Shown piece after piece: positions 1 to 12,439 of a stretch of 64,000 nucleotides of DNA. The notes under the pieces were generated by a model. It saw nothing but the letters and a program-made list of their open reading frames with translations, was not told where the DNA came from and did not search any database. The DNA lies in contig CM056551.1 of NCBI GenBank assembly GCA_029721515.1, forward strand, positions 25,530,437 through 25,594,436, read 5' to 3'. The translations under genes and the position numbers were made by a program. Source of the stretch: Synanceia verrucosa (lineage: Eukaryota > Chordata > Actinopteri > Perciformes > Synanceiidae). Every line of letters starts with the position of its first letter. The stretch's first letter is position 1.

Positions 1-3000
1 GGTTTCACTTAACGTTTGGTATTCCTGGTTTATAATATTTCCCCAGCTTTCAGGCAGAAACATTGTCCTCTACTTCAACCGTGTTACTGAGCGAAGTCCA
101 TCGTTTTGCCTGTAACAGGACAGAAAAGCAGATGGCTATATGGTAGTTTTACAGCTGGGAATCATCCTCCCACAGTGCTGTGGAGAGGAGAGGGAGTTTG
201 CAGAGATGCGTTGTTTTCTTCACATTTCTTTATCCCTCTAAACTTCACTTCCCCTGGAGGAGATTACCTCATGTCTATTTCCTTGATACCTTCTCTATAT
301 ATTTCTTCAGAGGATACCGCTGTTTGTTTTGACAGTGGAAAAGGAACGTGTGTGTTTGATTACAAATTAAAGAACAATTTCTGTCAGAGGCGGCAAGCCT
401 TATGCTACATCAGCTGGACGCCAATTGACTGGAACTTAAGCTATCTGGAAACTCTATTCCAGAGATGTGTGTGTCTGTGTTTGAGGGAACTTGTGCATGC
501 AGAGTATGTGCATAAACACAGAACATGTGCATGAAAATGTGTGTTTTTGACATCAAAAAAGACTGACAATGGAACCTTGAGTAGCCCCATGATTCAGTAT
601 CCTGCCCATTCACCATGGTTCCTGACCTGGGGGGAGGATCTGTCTGTCTTTTGGCAGGCTCCATAACCGCTGCCCTCCCTCTCTGCAGTTATCATCACTT
701 CATCTCAAATAGGAAAATAGGGGCACCGAGATGGAGGCTTGTGGCTCACTGAGGCTGTTTTTGGGTTACAGCTATTTCTCTGAATATCTTTTTAAGTCAG
801 GCCCTTCCAGGCCCACTGGTGGTGGCTGCCTATTCCGCTGTTCACTGGGGGCATGCCCTGGTTTCATGTGTGCTGTTGTGTTGGGAGTGATGGAGAGGCG
901 GGGGGGGCACGGTGGAAAAAAAGATGGAGGAGGGGAATAGAAACACTCCCGTTGTGCCACTGTGCCCCAACCTCAGCCAGGGTGACACACTTACCAGCCA
1001 ACATTCTGCCACCTTGCCCCGACGCCGCAGGAAAAACGCACTCTGCCTCTGAATGGGGGCACTGGGTGCAGAGGGAACCTGTTGGAGAAGACTCCTAAAT
1101 CAGGCTGCCGGGGAGACGGATGTTAATGTGCTGTCTCGTGGTCTTAAAGTGCAGAGTTGGAGCCACAGACTCTTGCTGAGTGAGGCTACAAGGCAGCAGC
1201 TCTCTCATATCCTTTGTTTACACAGCCAGTGGAGTGGGACTACTTTACCTGGACCCACTGAGTTCGCTCACACAAATCCTCCAATATGTACAAGTGAACA
1301 TAAGGAGCTTAGCCCAGAGAAGGCAATTCAGTCTGCTCTCCCGGCCGTCCCCTCGAAATGACAAATTAGAGATGTTAAACAGACTGGTGTGGGTATTACA
1401 ACTAAAGCATCATTTTGGGGAGCGTTATGTTGTGTACAAAGAGTTATTACTACAAGCAGCCATGCTATAAGCTCAGGCTTAGGCTTAAGTTCAAGTATTA
1501 ACTACATCTAATATGCTCAAGTGGGATTGATAACATACAAAAACATACATTTGTTGCAAGTCTTGTGAAATATACATCATTTCCAGATTTAATTTGGTCA
1601 TGTATGAGATGAGTGACAGTGGTATATTTGTATTTTAGACTACATCAAACAGCTCTGTAGTCACATGATGATAGTCCCCCCCTGCCACAAATTTGCCCCT
1701 CCTTTTACCAAAACTGGCACCCTAATACCACAGAGGCACAGTAAGACCCATGTTTAAGCTAATATACAGCATTTCCATGGAGTGGGTGTAACTGACACCA
1801 ATCCCGGTGGGGCAATTACAGGAAATTAATTACCAAGCATTCCTGTATTAATGGTTTATTCCAAAATAAAGCAAGCTAATTTATTCGTTTTGACACAGAA
1901 AATTGATTCAATGAGGATTATAAAAAGCTATTTGCCAAACAAAATGGAAGGGAGGAAAGGGAAATGAAGTAGGGGTTAAAAAAAGAAAACATGAACAATC
2001 CTTCAAAATGTGGTAATTAGTGGATGATAATACCAGTGCTTGCAGAGTGCTTCCCCAACACTCACTGTAGGTATTTGACTGCATTTCCCAGTGTCTGCTT
2101 AGGTTTCCCTTCCTGTTTACCCATTACTAGAATCCCCTACCACCAGAAAAGGAGTGGAATATCTGCAGAGAGAGAGAAGATGATGAGGAGGGGTGAAGTC
2201 CTGTGGGCCGGGGCGTAAGGGTGAGAAGAGAAAATGGGTGGAGTTGTCAGGGAGAAAAAGAGTGAGGAAGACATGGGGTGACAACGAGAGCTGAGTTAGG
2301 GAGTGAAGTTGGGTGGTGGGAAGTAAAGGGAGAGAGAGAAAAAGAGAAAGAGAGCACTCTTGACAGCCTGAGAAACCTTGAGGTGCCATCTGGCGTGAGG
2401 GGGCCAAAGGACAGGGCTCGCCGACCTTTGACCCAGATCCCCCTTTTAGCAAACATCCCAGTGCTGCAGATTTATGGGCTGCTGAGGAACAATAACTGTC
2501 AGAGAGCAGAGGCGACGGCAGGCAGTGCTCTGCTGTCTTCAGGTGACTAGAGACTGGAAATGAGTCTAAACACGGATGTCCAGGATGTGGCGTCTCACTT
2601 GTGAGTTTGACCTCACAGCAGTTCAGACAACACAGAGTAACCTGTGTACTTATAGGTATAGAGGAGTTTGATTTAGTTTTTTTTTTGTTGTGGCGGCTTG
2701 TTTGCTTCATGACTGAGAGTTTAAGTAAAAGTGAAAGTGATGATGTTGAAACAGACTCTTAAAGCCATTTTTTGCGGTTTGGTTGCTCTTGTTTAAAGTG
2801 AATAAATTCATTAGCAGGGAACAGAGGTGAGGGTTATGTCAAAGGCCACGAGTTAAGGGGCACAGGTGAGTTTAGTTTGTTTATAAAGAGGAAACTGAAA
2901 AGCCAGTGTAGAGCGGGTGGCTGTGATTGACTCGTAAAGAAAAGAGAAATAATATCATTGTGTGTGATATATTATTAGTATTAAAAAAATAGTTGGAAAC

Positions 3001-3164
3001 TGTTTTTTTTTTGTCTGTGAAACTCTTCTGTTTCCACTCAGCAGCATCACAACAATGATGGCAACTGGTCTGGGACTACTGTGATGAGGATCAATACTGT
3101 GTGTGGAGCCTATCAGAACACCCTGTGGCAAAGCAATGCCAAACTCCCCCCCTCCACACATCCA
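1..3164. other. Unique non-coding sequence, no gene seen
   Basis: This stretch has no recognisable gene or transposon. Open frames of 60-197 codons exist on both strands but resemble no family and run through low-complexity tracts, for example the GA-rich segment near 2320-2350, which yields a serine/leucine-rich frame on the minus strand. A 96-codon frame at 1180-1470 reads somewhat like protein but has no splice context or family resemblance. The AT-rich part at 1840-2000 and the rest are ordinary intergenic or intronic sequence. Confidence 0.6.
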
Positions 3165-3189
3165 TCACACACACACACACACACACACA
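3165..3189. repeat. (CA)n microsatellite
   Basis: About 12 uninterrupted CA dinucleotides, followed by an imperfect CA-rich tail to about 3211. The plus-strand open frame crossing it translates the tract as an HTHT run, which is an artefact. Confidence 0.95.
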
Positions 3190-3817
3190 ACCCTGCACAC
3201 AAACACACACCTCTTTACTCAGCTTCAGAGAAATAAAAACTACCTCTGAACAAAAGATGAAGAAGAACACAACACTCGTGACAGCCAGCTGTCATTCACC
3301 GCCCCATCTGATTGGTGCAACGGAGACCAATCAATCCTCTCTCGCTTTTCTCCCATTCATTTCATTACTCACTCAATTTCGTTCCCCTTCTTTTTCACTC
3401 TTTTTTTTGCATCTCAAGAGGGGGATGGGCAGGTCTACATATGGGCCCACTCCTGAAAAGACTTTTGTCTTGCTCATTTTTCCTGCTCTGACTGTGTCAG
3501 TTGCATGGTGCCCCTGGCGAAGGCCCTCTCAGCCTTAGAGGCAGGCAAACTAGTTAGCATTCAGAGCAGCCGTGCTAGCACCCAGCAGACATGTCTGCCG
3601 CTGGGGACGGTGCAGGACGAGCTTTCTGGACAAACTCTGTTAATGTGGTCAAACAGGCTTCAGTTAATCCACTGAATATTCCCCCAAGGCTCACTTCTGT
3701 TCCTCTCTTAATGTACCTTTTTTATCAAAAGTAAATCATTTGGTCTTGAGAATAGCCACCTGTTATGGAATATCGATGTACTCTAATAAACATTTACCTC
3801 AGTTCTTTATTTTGACA

Positions 3818-4256
3818 TTAACTCAGTGAGCATATGTACATTATTGAAAAGCCAACGCTTGAGTGCCATTGACGTATAAATCCGTCAATGTGGATTTTCA
3901 GCGGCTGGCACTAGAGGGTGCTCTCACACAGCCCGTGAGTAATTTTGGGGCTTCTGGGAGCATAAAGAGACAGTATACACTGCAGAGATCAAAGCAGGAA
4001 GTGGAGACGACCACGATTAGAGAGCAAAACAAACAGAATCTCGACAAAAAGTGGCATTTTTGGAGAAAGTGGCCTCTACTGTACCTCTGATAAAACAAGA
4101 ATGGAACAAGGTATAAACAATTTTCTTTCAGTGTTTCAGTGTTCTTAGAGACATAGTACAAAATATTCTGTGGGTCATGAAAGATGACTAAAAATGGCCA
4201 AAAACACTTGAACAAGGCACTTTCTGTTTAATAAGGGCTGGCACTCAGTGAGTTAA
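3818..4256 (+). mobile_element. Family A MITE copy 1, TTAA-flanked
   Basis: A 439-bp non-autonomous DNA transposon, family A of this window. It starts TTAACTCAGTGAG and ends CTCAGTGAGTTAA, so the termini are inverted repeats with one mismatch over 13 bases, and each end carries the tetranucleotide TTAA. A second terminal-like motif, CTTGAGTGCCATTGACGTA, lies near 3858. Inside are blocks shared with all other copies: GGGGCTTCTGGGAG near 3946, a tract near 3990-4045 rich in GAG and CAAAACAAACAG, TAAAACAAGAATGGAACAAGG near 4091, and CAAAATATTCTGTGGGTC near 4158. The 75-codon open frame at 3863-4090 lies inside the element and is not a host gene. TTAA ends suggest a piggyBac-type transposase acting in trans; no transposase is present. 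Confidence 0.85.
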
Positions 4257-4609
4257 TGAGCAAGAGCTGATTTTATATTCGAAAGCTGTGGATTCAGTGT
4301 GCACAGTTACATGTACAGTATGTTTTTGCATTAATCTAAATCTAATACTATTAATGCTGGAATTTTTCTCCCTCCCCCCTCTGGAAATGAGAGTAATTAT
4401 ACAAATGTATTCCTACAGGTGATCTCGCCACGTTGGCCGCCGCCCCCAGGAGTTTTTTTTTTCCTTACCTTCGATCATTTTGTTTTTCTGACTTAAACAC
4501 TGAGTTTCAGGAGCATCCACTCTATAAACTTTTCTTCAATGCTTCTTTTCTGATTTACTCCTTGTTGCTGTTTAGTCCCTCACTCCAGCTTTAATATGTA
4601 GAGCTCTCT

Positions 4610-5250
4610 GTGTAATACCTCAGTAATTTATTACTTGTTTATGCTGAGCTTAATTAGCTCAGTGTGTGACTGTATGACATGTCCGGGATTCCTTTAGATA
4701 GCCCAAATAACTGCCGAGAGTGCCTCTCTTGTTCTCCCTTTGTGCAGCGTGGTGACATCACAGATGCTAATATCTGCTGCGTGGCATCTCTTCGTAGGCG
4801 GCCCAAAATTCCAGACATTTACCCCTATCGGGAAGCGGCGGGATCAGTAATGCTAACTATGTGGATCATTCTGAGAAGGTTGGACCACAGCCTGCATGCC
4901 CTCCTAATAATGCTGTGCGGTTCAGCAGTACATCTCAATCGAGGGCTAACAACCCAATGCCTCCATTGTTCCTGCTCTCCTTTGTGATGCAGTCTGGAGG
5001 AAAAAAAAGTAGCAAGCAGGCATTCAGATTTCATTTCTTTTCTAATGGCATGAAAAGAAATCATTGAAGTGCAGATTGAGTGTGTGCCGCCGCGGGTTGT
5101 GGAGCAAGGCCAAAAAAGCTCAGTGCCCGCAAAAATGCCCTGGCTGAGCAGCATCATTCCAGCACCAAACTGATGTTCCTTATTGAGACCAGGCAGCATC
5201 ATAGAAACTCAGAGAGATGCATAAAAGATGACAGCGGAGACGCCAATCTG
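4610..5250. promoter_or_regulatory. Candidate conserved non-coding block
   Basis: Moderate-GC, non-repetitive sequence free of transposons and microsatellites, with dense transcription-factor-like words: TTAATTAG near 4650, a CRE-like TGACATCA near 4754, TAATGCTAA near 4848 and CCTAATAATG near 4903. Such texture is typical of conserved regulatory elements near vertebrate developmental genes. Short open frames on both strands have no family resemblance and no splice context. This is inference from composition only; conservation was not tested. Confidence 0.3.
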
Positions 5251-6119
5251 ACTTGCACTTCCAAAACAAGACACACGATGGGCTGGTTTCAACCTTACTG
5301 AGGTCAAATGAGGCTGTCTGAACCAAGCAATACATGCTGTCTTATTCTGTGTTTGTCAGAGCAAAACATGTGAATTCATTCTAATTTTTTCTCCATGTTT
5401 CATGCAGAAAGGATCACATCGAAATGTAACACATATGCATTCTCATTCTCCTCACATGTCTTTGTAAATGCGTGGATTGCACTGCAGTGGGGCTGTCAGT
5501 CTGCCTGATTGCTGTCTGCTCTGTACATGCACACATACCAGAGAAGATCTGCTCTGCTCTGGTAATTCTTGTTGGGAGCATATGCTCATGTAAAGCACAG
5601 CCGATTGCCTACCATTCCATCATCTCATACATCTCTTTGACCAGTAGACGTAGAGGCACAGAGAGACAGGCCGCTATTTAACCCGACTACCCTCTTCAGA
5701 ATTTCTCCCAATTGGGTCGTATTTTTTCATATGGTTTTGTTCTCCGCAGGTGTACTTGTTGTGGGCTGTAATGTGAGAAGGACAGACTGGTCTACTTGCT
5801 CGAATGCTGGGTAATAATGGTGAAAATTGCTTGATGTGTTTAGCCGGAGATCCAAGCACTAGTCCAAATAGAGATTGTTTCAAAACCACACACACACACT
5901 CCTGCTCTCCTTGGCTTTCTGTGCCCACAGCACACTCTACCCTCTTCCCTGTACAAAAAAAAGAGAGAAATGTGTATCACTAAATAATTTTTTAGGAAGA
6001 ATAGAAGGCGAGCTTGTGGGTGTGTGCATCGACAGGAAAATGTGTTTACAGTATGTTCGGTAAACGTGTGTATCAGCGTGAGACGACAATCCGGTGCGAA
6101 TGGGATCGGTGAAAGAAAA

Positions 6120-6320
6120 AGCAATATTGTCCTGTAGGGCTCAGACAGTCATGAAATTAATCTATTATCTTCCCGTGCAGCTGCCATGTACGATACAAGG
6201 TGCTTGACAATTCCCCATGCCATTGTGGCTCCGTGACATTTGCCCATTCACCGAGCTCGCTGACACCAACAGGATCTGGCCTTACCGCCAAATTAAGGCA
6301 ACGAGTGGGGAAATGAGAGC
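6120..6320. promoter_or_regulatory. Candidate conserved non-coding block with SOX-like site
   Basis: Complex non-repetitive sequence with homeodomain-type words (GAAATTAATC near 6155, AAATTAAGG near 6290) and CCATTGTGG at 6220-6228, whose reverse complement CCACAATGG matches the SOX core. Composition differs from the flanking low-complexity DNA. Regulatory function is inferred. Confidence 0.3.
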
Positions 6321-7868
6321 GGTGGCATGGGCCAGGAGGAGCTCGAGAGACGGGATAGATTTCCCCTTGTGTTTAAAGACCTGACCTAAGCACCTTGCCC
6401 GGGGGCTTTTTATCAGCTGGAGCTGAAAAACACCTTCAGGAGGGAGACGGCGGTATAGCCACAGCCGGTTGTAATGGTGTGACAAGGCTGAGCTGTCCTT
6501 GCACACCTCTTGACTTCCCCCCTCACTCCCTCCTACACCCCTTCACTACTATCCTGACTCTTCTCTCCCTCTTTCTCTACCAGACTGGGTCCTCTATCTA
6601 ACACTCCATCCAGTTGGGAACGGGCAGGCTTTAAATGCCTGTCGCCCAGTGTCATAGAAGCAGCTACACACGGGGTGTCCAGTGTCACAACACAGGCTGG
6701 GCCCTGTCAAGGGCAAAATGAATTTGTTGGAGGGAGAAAGGTAGAGGGGGAGAGAAAGGGATATATTACAGCGAATGATGAATAACCCGAAGGTGCACAG
6801 ATACTACACACAAACGATGAAGAGAGGTGAGGTGATGGGAGGAAGCGAAAGAAGAGTAGTAGAGGGGGGTCCGGCCTGGCTGCTGCTGGCACAGGTTTAC
6901 GGATAGCAGCTGTCAAAGGAGCAAGGTTTTATTTATTTATTGTTGGTCTGCTTAAGAGATGGTGAAGGTCAGGCTATGTGTCTGCTCCCCAGCTTTGTTA
7001 TGTGAGCTGGATCAATTTATGAAATATGTCTGTTAACAATGCGGGCGATGTAATCTCTCTCTCTTTCCCCTACACACTCTCCCTTTACCTTTTTTTCCCC
7101 CTCACTATTCCTACTCCTGCCACTACTCTTGCAGTGACCATGGTAACCTCATCTCTATAGTTATAGCTGCTGTTGCAACAGTGAAGAGGTCACCATATTA
7201 TTTCCTTGAAGAAGTAAAAGTGACAAATGTAATTCTGTTCATGTGCGGCGCAGGCAGCTGTGATTGCAGCATCGGTGTGTTTAAGCCGCTAGTAATTTAT
7301 TGTTTAATAGCACCAAGAGAGTTGAGTTTCTTTTGTAACTCAATAGGAAGTGGTGTATTATATTACAGTCCTACATCCCAGGCTTATCCATTATATCCAT
7401 TCTGCATTGCTGCACTGCAGCATGTGATTGACTACCACCTTTTAAACTAATGTGTTACAGTGCGTACACTGCTGTGCATTGTATTTGTGCAATATGCATA
7501 TTGAACAATTCACATAATTTATGTGGCCCCTATTTGTGTTTGCTTTTAGTATGATAGGTCATTGGTTTAGAGTCAATTTGGTGTTAAAATGATGAGCCAA
7601 ATGGCAGCTTATACATGTAAAATGAAGGACCAGTTAGCCAGTCTCCATTGCGATGTAGTCCCTGTATCAAGCGGACCTGATAGTTTTTCCCTTTCTTTCA
7701 AGTGCTTTATCAATTTTTAACATTTTCTTCCTGCTCTGGCTTCTATGGCCCTGCTGCACAACCAACTTAACAACACTCCCATGTCACACTGTCAATTCAT
7801 GTGTGTTAATTCTGCCTGAGTTGTATCTTAATTTATGCTTGGGTATAATCTACAGGTCAAAAATGCAC

Positions 7869-8355
7869 TGTACACAGGGTTCCCACGATTCCTTAAAGTA
7901 TGTCTTAGGTAAAGTCTTAAATTGTCTTAAAATTTACCTTAAATTTGCTGTCGGTATCAAATTTTAATACCAATAGGAAAACACAGTATTCAGCGATTTA
8001 CTGCAATTTTTACTTGTTACTTTGTTCACAAAGTTCACTTAATTTGTTGAAAGATGTGAAATTTAAGTTGTAGAAAAAAGTTAAGTGTCATGCCTTCAAG
8101 TTATATTGTTATTGCAAGTGTTAAAGGCTGGGGAAAAAAAAATCATAAAAAATTAATCAGTAAACACATTTTTTTCTTGCTAAGTATTGATATCGGCTTC
8201 GGCCTCAATAACTCCATATAGGTCGGGCCCTACAATGAATTGACTATTTTCTACCAAAGAAATTGTTATGACATTTTTTGGTCTTAAATTTTATTTGTTG
8301 AGGTCTCATAAAGTATTAAATTTCACTTTTAAAATGGTGCAAGAACCCTGTGTCT
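7869..8355. mobile_element. Non-autonomous DNA transposon, hAT-like
   Basis: A roughly 480-bp element bounded by short inverted repeats: CACAGGGTTCCCAC at 7873 on the left and AAGAACCCTGTG ending at 8352 on the right, so CACAGGGTTC is inverted perfectly. AATGCAC occurs just outside both ends (7862-7868 and 8356-8362), and the eight-base versions differ at one position. This fits an aged 8-bp target duplication of the hAT type. The interior is AT-rich, repeats the word CTTAAATT, and has no transposase frame. Elements starting with this motif are widespread in fish genomes; the superfamily assignment is inferred. Confidence 0.7.
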
Positions 8356-8362
8356 AATGCAC

Positions 8363-10309
8363 ATGCTTTCCATAGACAGCCCTTGTGCTTGTTGCTCAGT
8401 GTCATCTCATTTTAACTGTCTGGAAGGCCAGACGGACTGTGGCCACTGCTGCACCTCCAGGCCCCGCGGCCCTTTCCTCGTTCAGCAAACCACAGGATCA
8501 GCGGGCCGTCTATCTCGCTATCCATCTCCCATACAGAGCACGGGTCACATCCCAAAGTATGCCTGATCGGTGTGAAGATACCAACCATAGTCTGCGAGTG
8601 GATCCCTTTTTACTCCTGTGGTTCAACCAGAGCGAAAAGGGAAAAGAGCATGTTGTTTGGAATGTGGTCCCACATCTGAGTTTAATAAGGCGCTTTTGTA
8701 GAGATGGGTCAAATTGTGTGGCTTCCCTTAAGTGAACCGAAGGTAATCTGGGACAAGTAGGGCTCAGGGGCAGCTGGCTTGTGTACGTATTTGTGTTTTG
8801 GTGTTGCGGAGGGGTTTCGGAGGGTGACAGAGGGTGAGTAAACTGTTTGCGAAAGAGCAACCAGGGGAAATGCAGGGTGGCCAGTTTGTTTTGGATCGCT
8901 CGGGGCCCAACAATTTATAGACATAAATATAAACAGAGAGCGGGAACGACTAATCCCTCCCAAATGCAAGATTAAGAAATGAATGACTCTGAGATGACCC
9001 TTGATTACAGAGTGAGTCAGAGTTTGATGGAAAGGGCATATGACATGAGTACTTAGCAGTGGGCAAGGGAAACCAAACATGGAGATGATGTGCTGGGCCA
9101 TGGACGGTCCAACTGTTCATTTACATCTTATGAGTGACGCAAATAAGGGCTTTGGAGATTTCTAACCCGGGAGCCATGACCGTGTAATTATCACAACTTA
9201 AGGATCAATATCCGCTCACTTGCAGAACAAAGCTACGATCTAACCATCAGTCCGCCTCGCTTGCATGTGACTGAGTGACTTTGACAACTAAACTGTATGA
9301 GAGCCCAGTTTTTTCAAAAATAGTTTCTTTCCTTCTTTGATGTGGCAGCGTATCGAGCTCTCCCACGCACGCATTATTTTTACGAAATAGTTAAGTGTCG
9401 AACATGTGCTCCTTGGCCCTGAGTATCAAGGAACTGACACTGATGGAGAATTTGTTTGATCCATGCAGTCGTATCCCTTCACCCTTATTCAAACTGTGGA
9501 TTCATCTAAATTCTATGGAATCTACAGCAACACATTTCTCTTTTACGCTTTCTCTCTTTTTCGCCCTCAGAGTTCAGAAGCTTGTAGGTCTTTAATTATG
9601 TATAATATTCTTTTGCCCTGTTTTATGGAAACTCCAGACTGGATTCGCTCAAGTCATCGACTTGAAAGTTTGAAAACCTCCAGTGACAAGAATATTAATG
9701 TGCCAGCAGTGTCATATCTGTTTCAGCTCATGCATATTCAATGTCCCCCCAGCTCTCCAAGATTTATGTCAGACTTTGCCGGAGTGTAGTTTTCCACCAT
9801 TGGAGATAATAGCATGCTAAATTGATGTTATCGGGGGCAGGTTTTTTTCCTCGCAGGTCGGGGGGTTGGGAGAGGGGAGAAAGGAGCAACCCACTCGCCT
9901 GGCTGCTATTCAGACTGTTGGCGGCTTTAGTGCTCACCTCCACCCACCGGCCTGTTCTGTAGTAGCAGTGGACTGAAAACCGCCGTCATGGGGGGAGAGG
10001 AGAGCATATTTTGGAAGGAGATTAGGGGGCGATCCTGTGGATTATCTTTTAATTAAGGACGGTTGAGTTGTGCCCACTCTGGTGGAGCAAACGCCCAGCT
10101 GCTAATGAAGTTTAAACAGACATACTTTATTTAATTACTGCTAATCGCTGGGGCCCAAAGTCCAGCCCTCTTTGATCTGCCTGTCGCACTGTAATCTTCC
10201 TGGCAGATACCATCTCCCGTTCTACCCGGATCCCTTTTAGAAGTTGCTACGGGAGGTCCAAGATTAACCATGGGTTAATTGAGACAGCCAGGATGGAAGT
10301 GTGTGTGAA

Positions 10310-10311
<2 letters not shown>
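8363..10311. other. Unique non-coding sequence
   Basis: Contains no recognisable gene. Overlapping open frames of 66-130 codons around 8357-9101 and 9395-9789 are unrelated to known families. A small GC-rich patch lies near 8448-8470. The right part (9790-10290) is listed separately as a regulatory candidate. Confidence 0.55.
9790..10290. promoter_or_regulatory. Candidate conserved non-coding block
   Basis: Transposon-free sequence with several homeodomain-like cores: CTTTTAATTAAGG near 10047, CTGCTAATGAAG near 10098, TTTAATTACTGCTAATCG near 10129, and GGGTTAATTGAG near 10271. Their closeness and the lack of repeats suggest an enhancer. This is an inference from motif density; AT-rich words also arise by chance. 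Confidence 0.35.
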
Positions 10312-10369
<58 letters not shown>

Positions 10370-10375
10370 TGTGTG
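10312..10375. repeat. Long (TG)n microsatellite
   Basis: About 30 TG units with one TTT interruption near 10366, followed by a GA-rich tail to about 10410. One of the two longest dinucleotide tracts in the window. Confidence 0.97.
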
Positions 10376-11459
10376 ACAGAGAGAGATAGAGGGCCAGAGA
10401 GCGAGAGAAGGAGGGTGGATGGGCAGTCACTTGATTGATGTGTTTGTGGCCTTAGAAGTCATCCTGTTTTCTCGGCCTCTGCTCTCTCTCTCTCTCAGTC
10501 GCCACACCAGGATGTATTGGTCACACATTTCCTGGCTGTTTAACTTAAAGGACACTAGGGGGCCGTGATTATACCTGACCTGTAAAAAAAAAAAAGAAAA
10601 AAGAAAAACGTGAGGGCTTTCCCTTCCCTTTCAAGCTCTTGCCACAGATTTCTGGACACTTGTCAAGTTTAGAATGTAATATTTAGTGAACTCTTTTGAA
10701 ATATATATTAATATATGAAGTATTTCTGTGGCGTTACATAAGCCAGTCGTCATAAAAGCCAGTAAAACCTCTCTGTCGGATGGATTTCCTTCTTTGTGTT
10801 TACCAGTCAGGTCACATTGTGTACCTCCACATACCTTTATCGCCCAGTTATCATTTACCATTGTTTTACCGAGGTCATTGCCTCAATGTAAGTGGATGTG
10901 AGCAGCCGTTATCTCTGTAAGCTTCGGAGGGGTCAGCAGGGGCAGCAGAGAGCACAGTGAGGGGGTTTCTGTGACTGTGAGAGTGTGAGGAGAGGAGGGG
11001 GGGGTGTCTTTATCTGACCTGGGGGAGCCATGGGCTTCCTGTTAATTGGGTTAGTGCAGCGACCAGGAGCAAACCGTGTGACTGCAGAAAAATACTGTGA
11101 GAAAAACCCTAAGAGGCACTTTTGTCTCAGCTGAGACATATGGCAGAGGAGCTGTGAGCACACTGAGTCTTCATCTGGAGGGAGTGAAAGAAGAGGGCAG
11201 AGAAAGAGAGAGAGACACGCATGTTTCTCTAAATTAATGCGGTATCCCCAAATCGAGTGAAAAAGAGCCAGAGGACACACTTGCTGTGGTAAACTGATCT
11301 CCCTATCCGTATCGCTATCTAACATGCGCACACACAAACTCAACATCCTTTGTCTTTCCAACTCTCTCACACCCACCCTCTGCAACATCTCTCTTCAATC
11401 CTCGCCCTTTCAATATGTTTCTATTTCTTTCCTTCACCCCGCATCCTCGCCCGCCCGTT

Positions 11460-11840
11460 CCCATCCTCCACAGCTGAAAGATTGCCAATAAATGAGTGAT
11501 TTATATTCCGATAAGAGATGTTAGCTAAACCGCTGCATGCATATTCATACCTGAAGCTGTTGATTAATGCCGGCTTCACCATAACAGAAAATGCGTATTG
11601 TTTTCTTTTTCATTGTAACATGAACCATAGAGTCAGTAAAGGCCGTTACGTGCCTCACAAAGAGATTTACGGCTTTAATTATCTAAAGTAAAATGGCAAA
11701 AATTATTCATAGCCCTGCTTAAAACATGGTTGATGGAATTATGCATTGCAATTTGTGAATAATTGAATCTTTCCTTCAGATTGTGACAGAATAGTTAATT
11801 TATTAATAGACGTACACAAAGTCGAGTCAAAGCCTCGGCT
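11460..11840. promoter_or_regulatory. Candidate conserved non-coding block
   Basis: A compact AT-rich but non-repetitive block dense in developmental factor-like words: CAATAAATGAGTGATTTAT near 11487, GTTGATTAATGCC near 11559, GCTTTAATTATC near 11672, AAAATTATTCAT near 11698, GAATTATGCATTGC near 11736 and GTTAATTTATTAATAG near 11793. No microsatellite or transposon is present. It is the most enhancer-like stretch in the first 20 kb by reading alone; cross-species conservation is untested. Confidence 0.4.
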
Positions 11841-12439
11841 GGTCCTGCGGGTAGAACTGCTTTCAAGAGAATGAACTCTTGTTAAATAAGTTACAGAACA
11901 CAGTCCTGCGCAGACGTTTGAGTTGCAAACAAACCCGAACGACAGAAAAAGAGACACCGGGTGTTAAACACAGTGATGTCTCAGAGCCCCGTCGGTAGCG
12001 GAGATGAAATATTAAATGCTTCAGTGTTTATTAACGGGATGAAACAAAGGGCTGCTTCCCTTTGACTTGCGCACATTGACACTTGGCACAGAACAAACAA
12101 AATCAAATATGGTATTGATCCATAATGAATGAAAAAGGCAACTTTGAATGAGTGGCATTATTTAAGAATTAGGAAAGGGAAGAAATGCAGATGCACTGTT
12201 AGTAAACAGCAACATTTTGTCAGCTGCCACGCTGGTACACAAGTCTGGTTTAATGTCATATGAGATTAATATGTACAGGGTTATCTAAATGTCCAATATA
12301 TCATGAAATCAGCAGATTTTTTTTTCTGTGAAACTCTTACAAAACATCTAATTTCATGAAAAACTGACCATGCCATGCTGTAACAGGGAATTAAATGTTT
12401 TTTGGGCGAGCTGAGCAGGGAAATGTAATATATCATGTA

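Larger units (their letters stand above)
4257..7868. other. Mostly unique sequence with enhancer-like blocks
   Basis: No gene or transposon is recognisable. Two blocks with the texture of conserved non-coding DNA are listed separately (4610-5250 and 6120-6320). Pyrimidine-rich runs at 6515-6590 and 7055-7125 and the purine-rich run at 6720-6870 are low-complexity and generate false open frames. The segment 7370-7860 is plain AT-rich sequence. Confidence 0.55.

Noticed and set aside
1180..1470. 96-codon frame that reads somewhat like protein in its C-terminal half
   Set aside because: No family recognised, no upstream promoter or splice context, and an overlapping frame at 1053-1361 is equally open. 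Could be chance; a homology search would decide.
2117..2710. 197-codon minus-strand open frame, the longest in the window
   Set aside because: Serine/leucine/proline-rich because it crosses GA-rich low-complexity DNA; no domain or family resemblance, and other frames are open over the same segment.
3165..3211. CRISPR-like short repeats or other spaced repeats around CA tracts
   Set aside because: These are dinucleotide microsatellites without spacers; no repeat-spacer array exists anywhere in the window.
7138..7160. RFX X-box-like word around CCATGGTAACC
   Set aside because: Only a half-site is present with no second half at the expected spacing.
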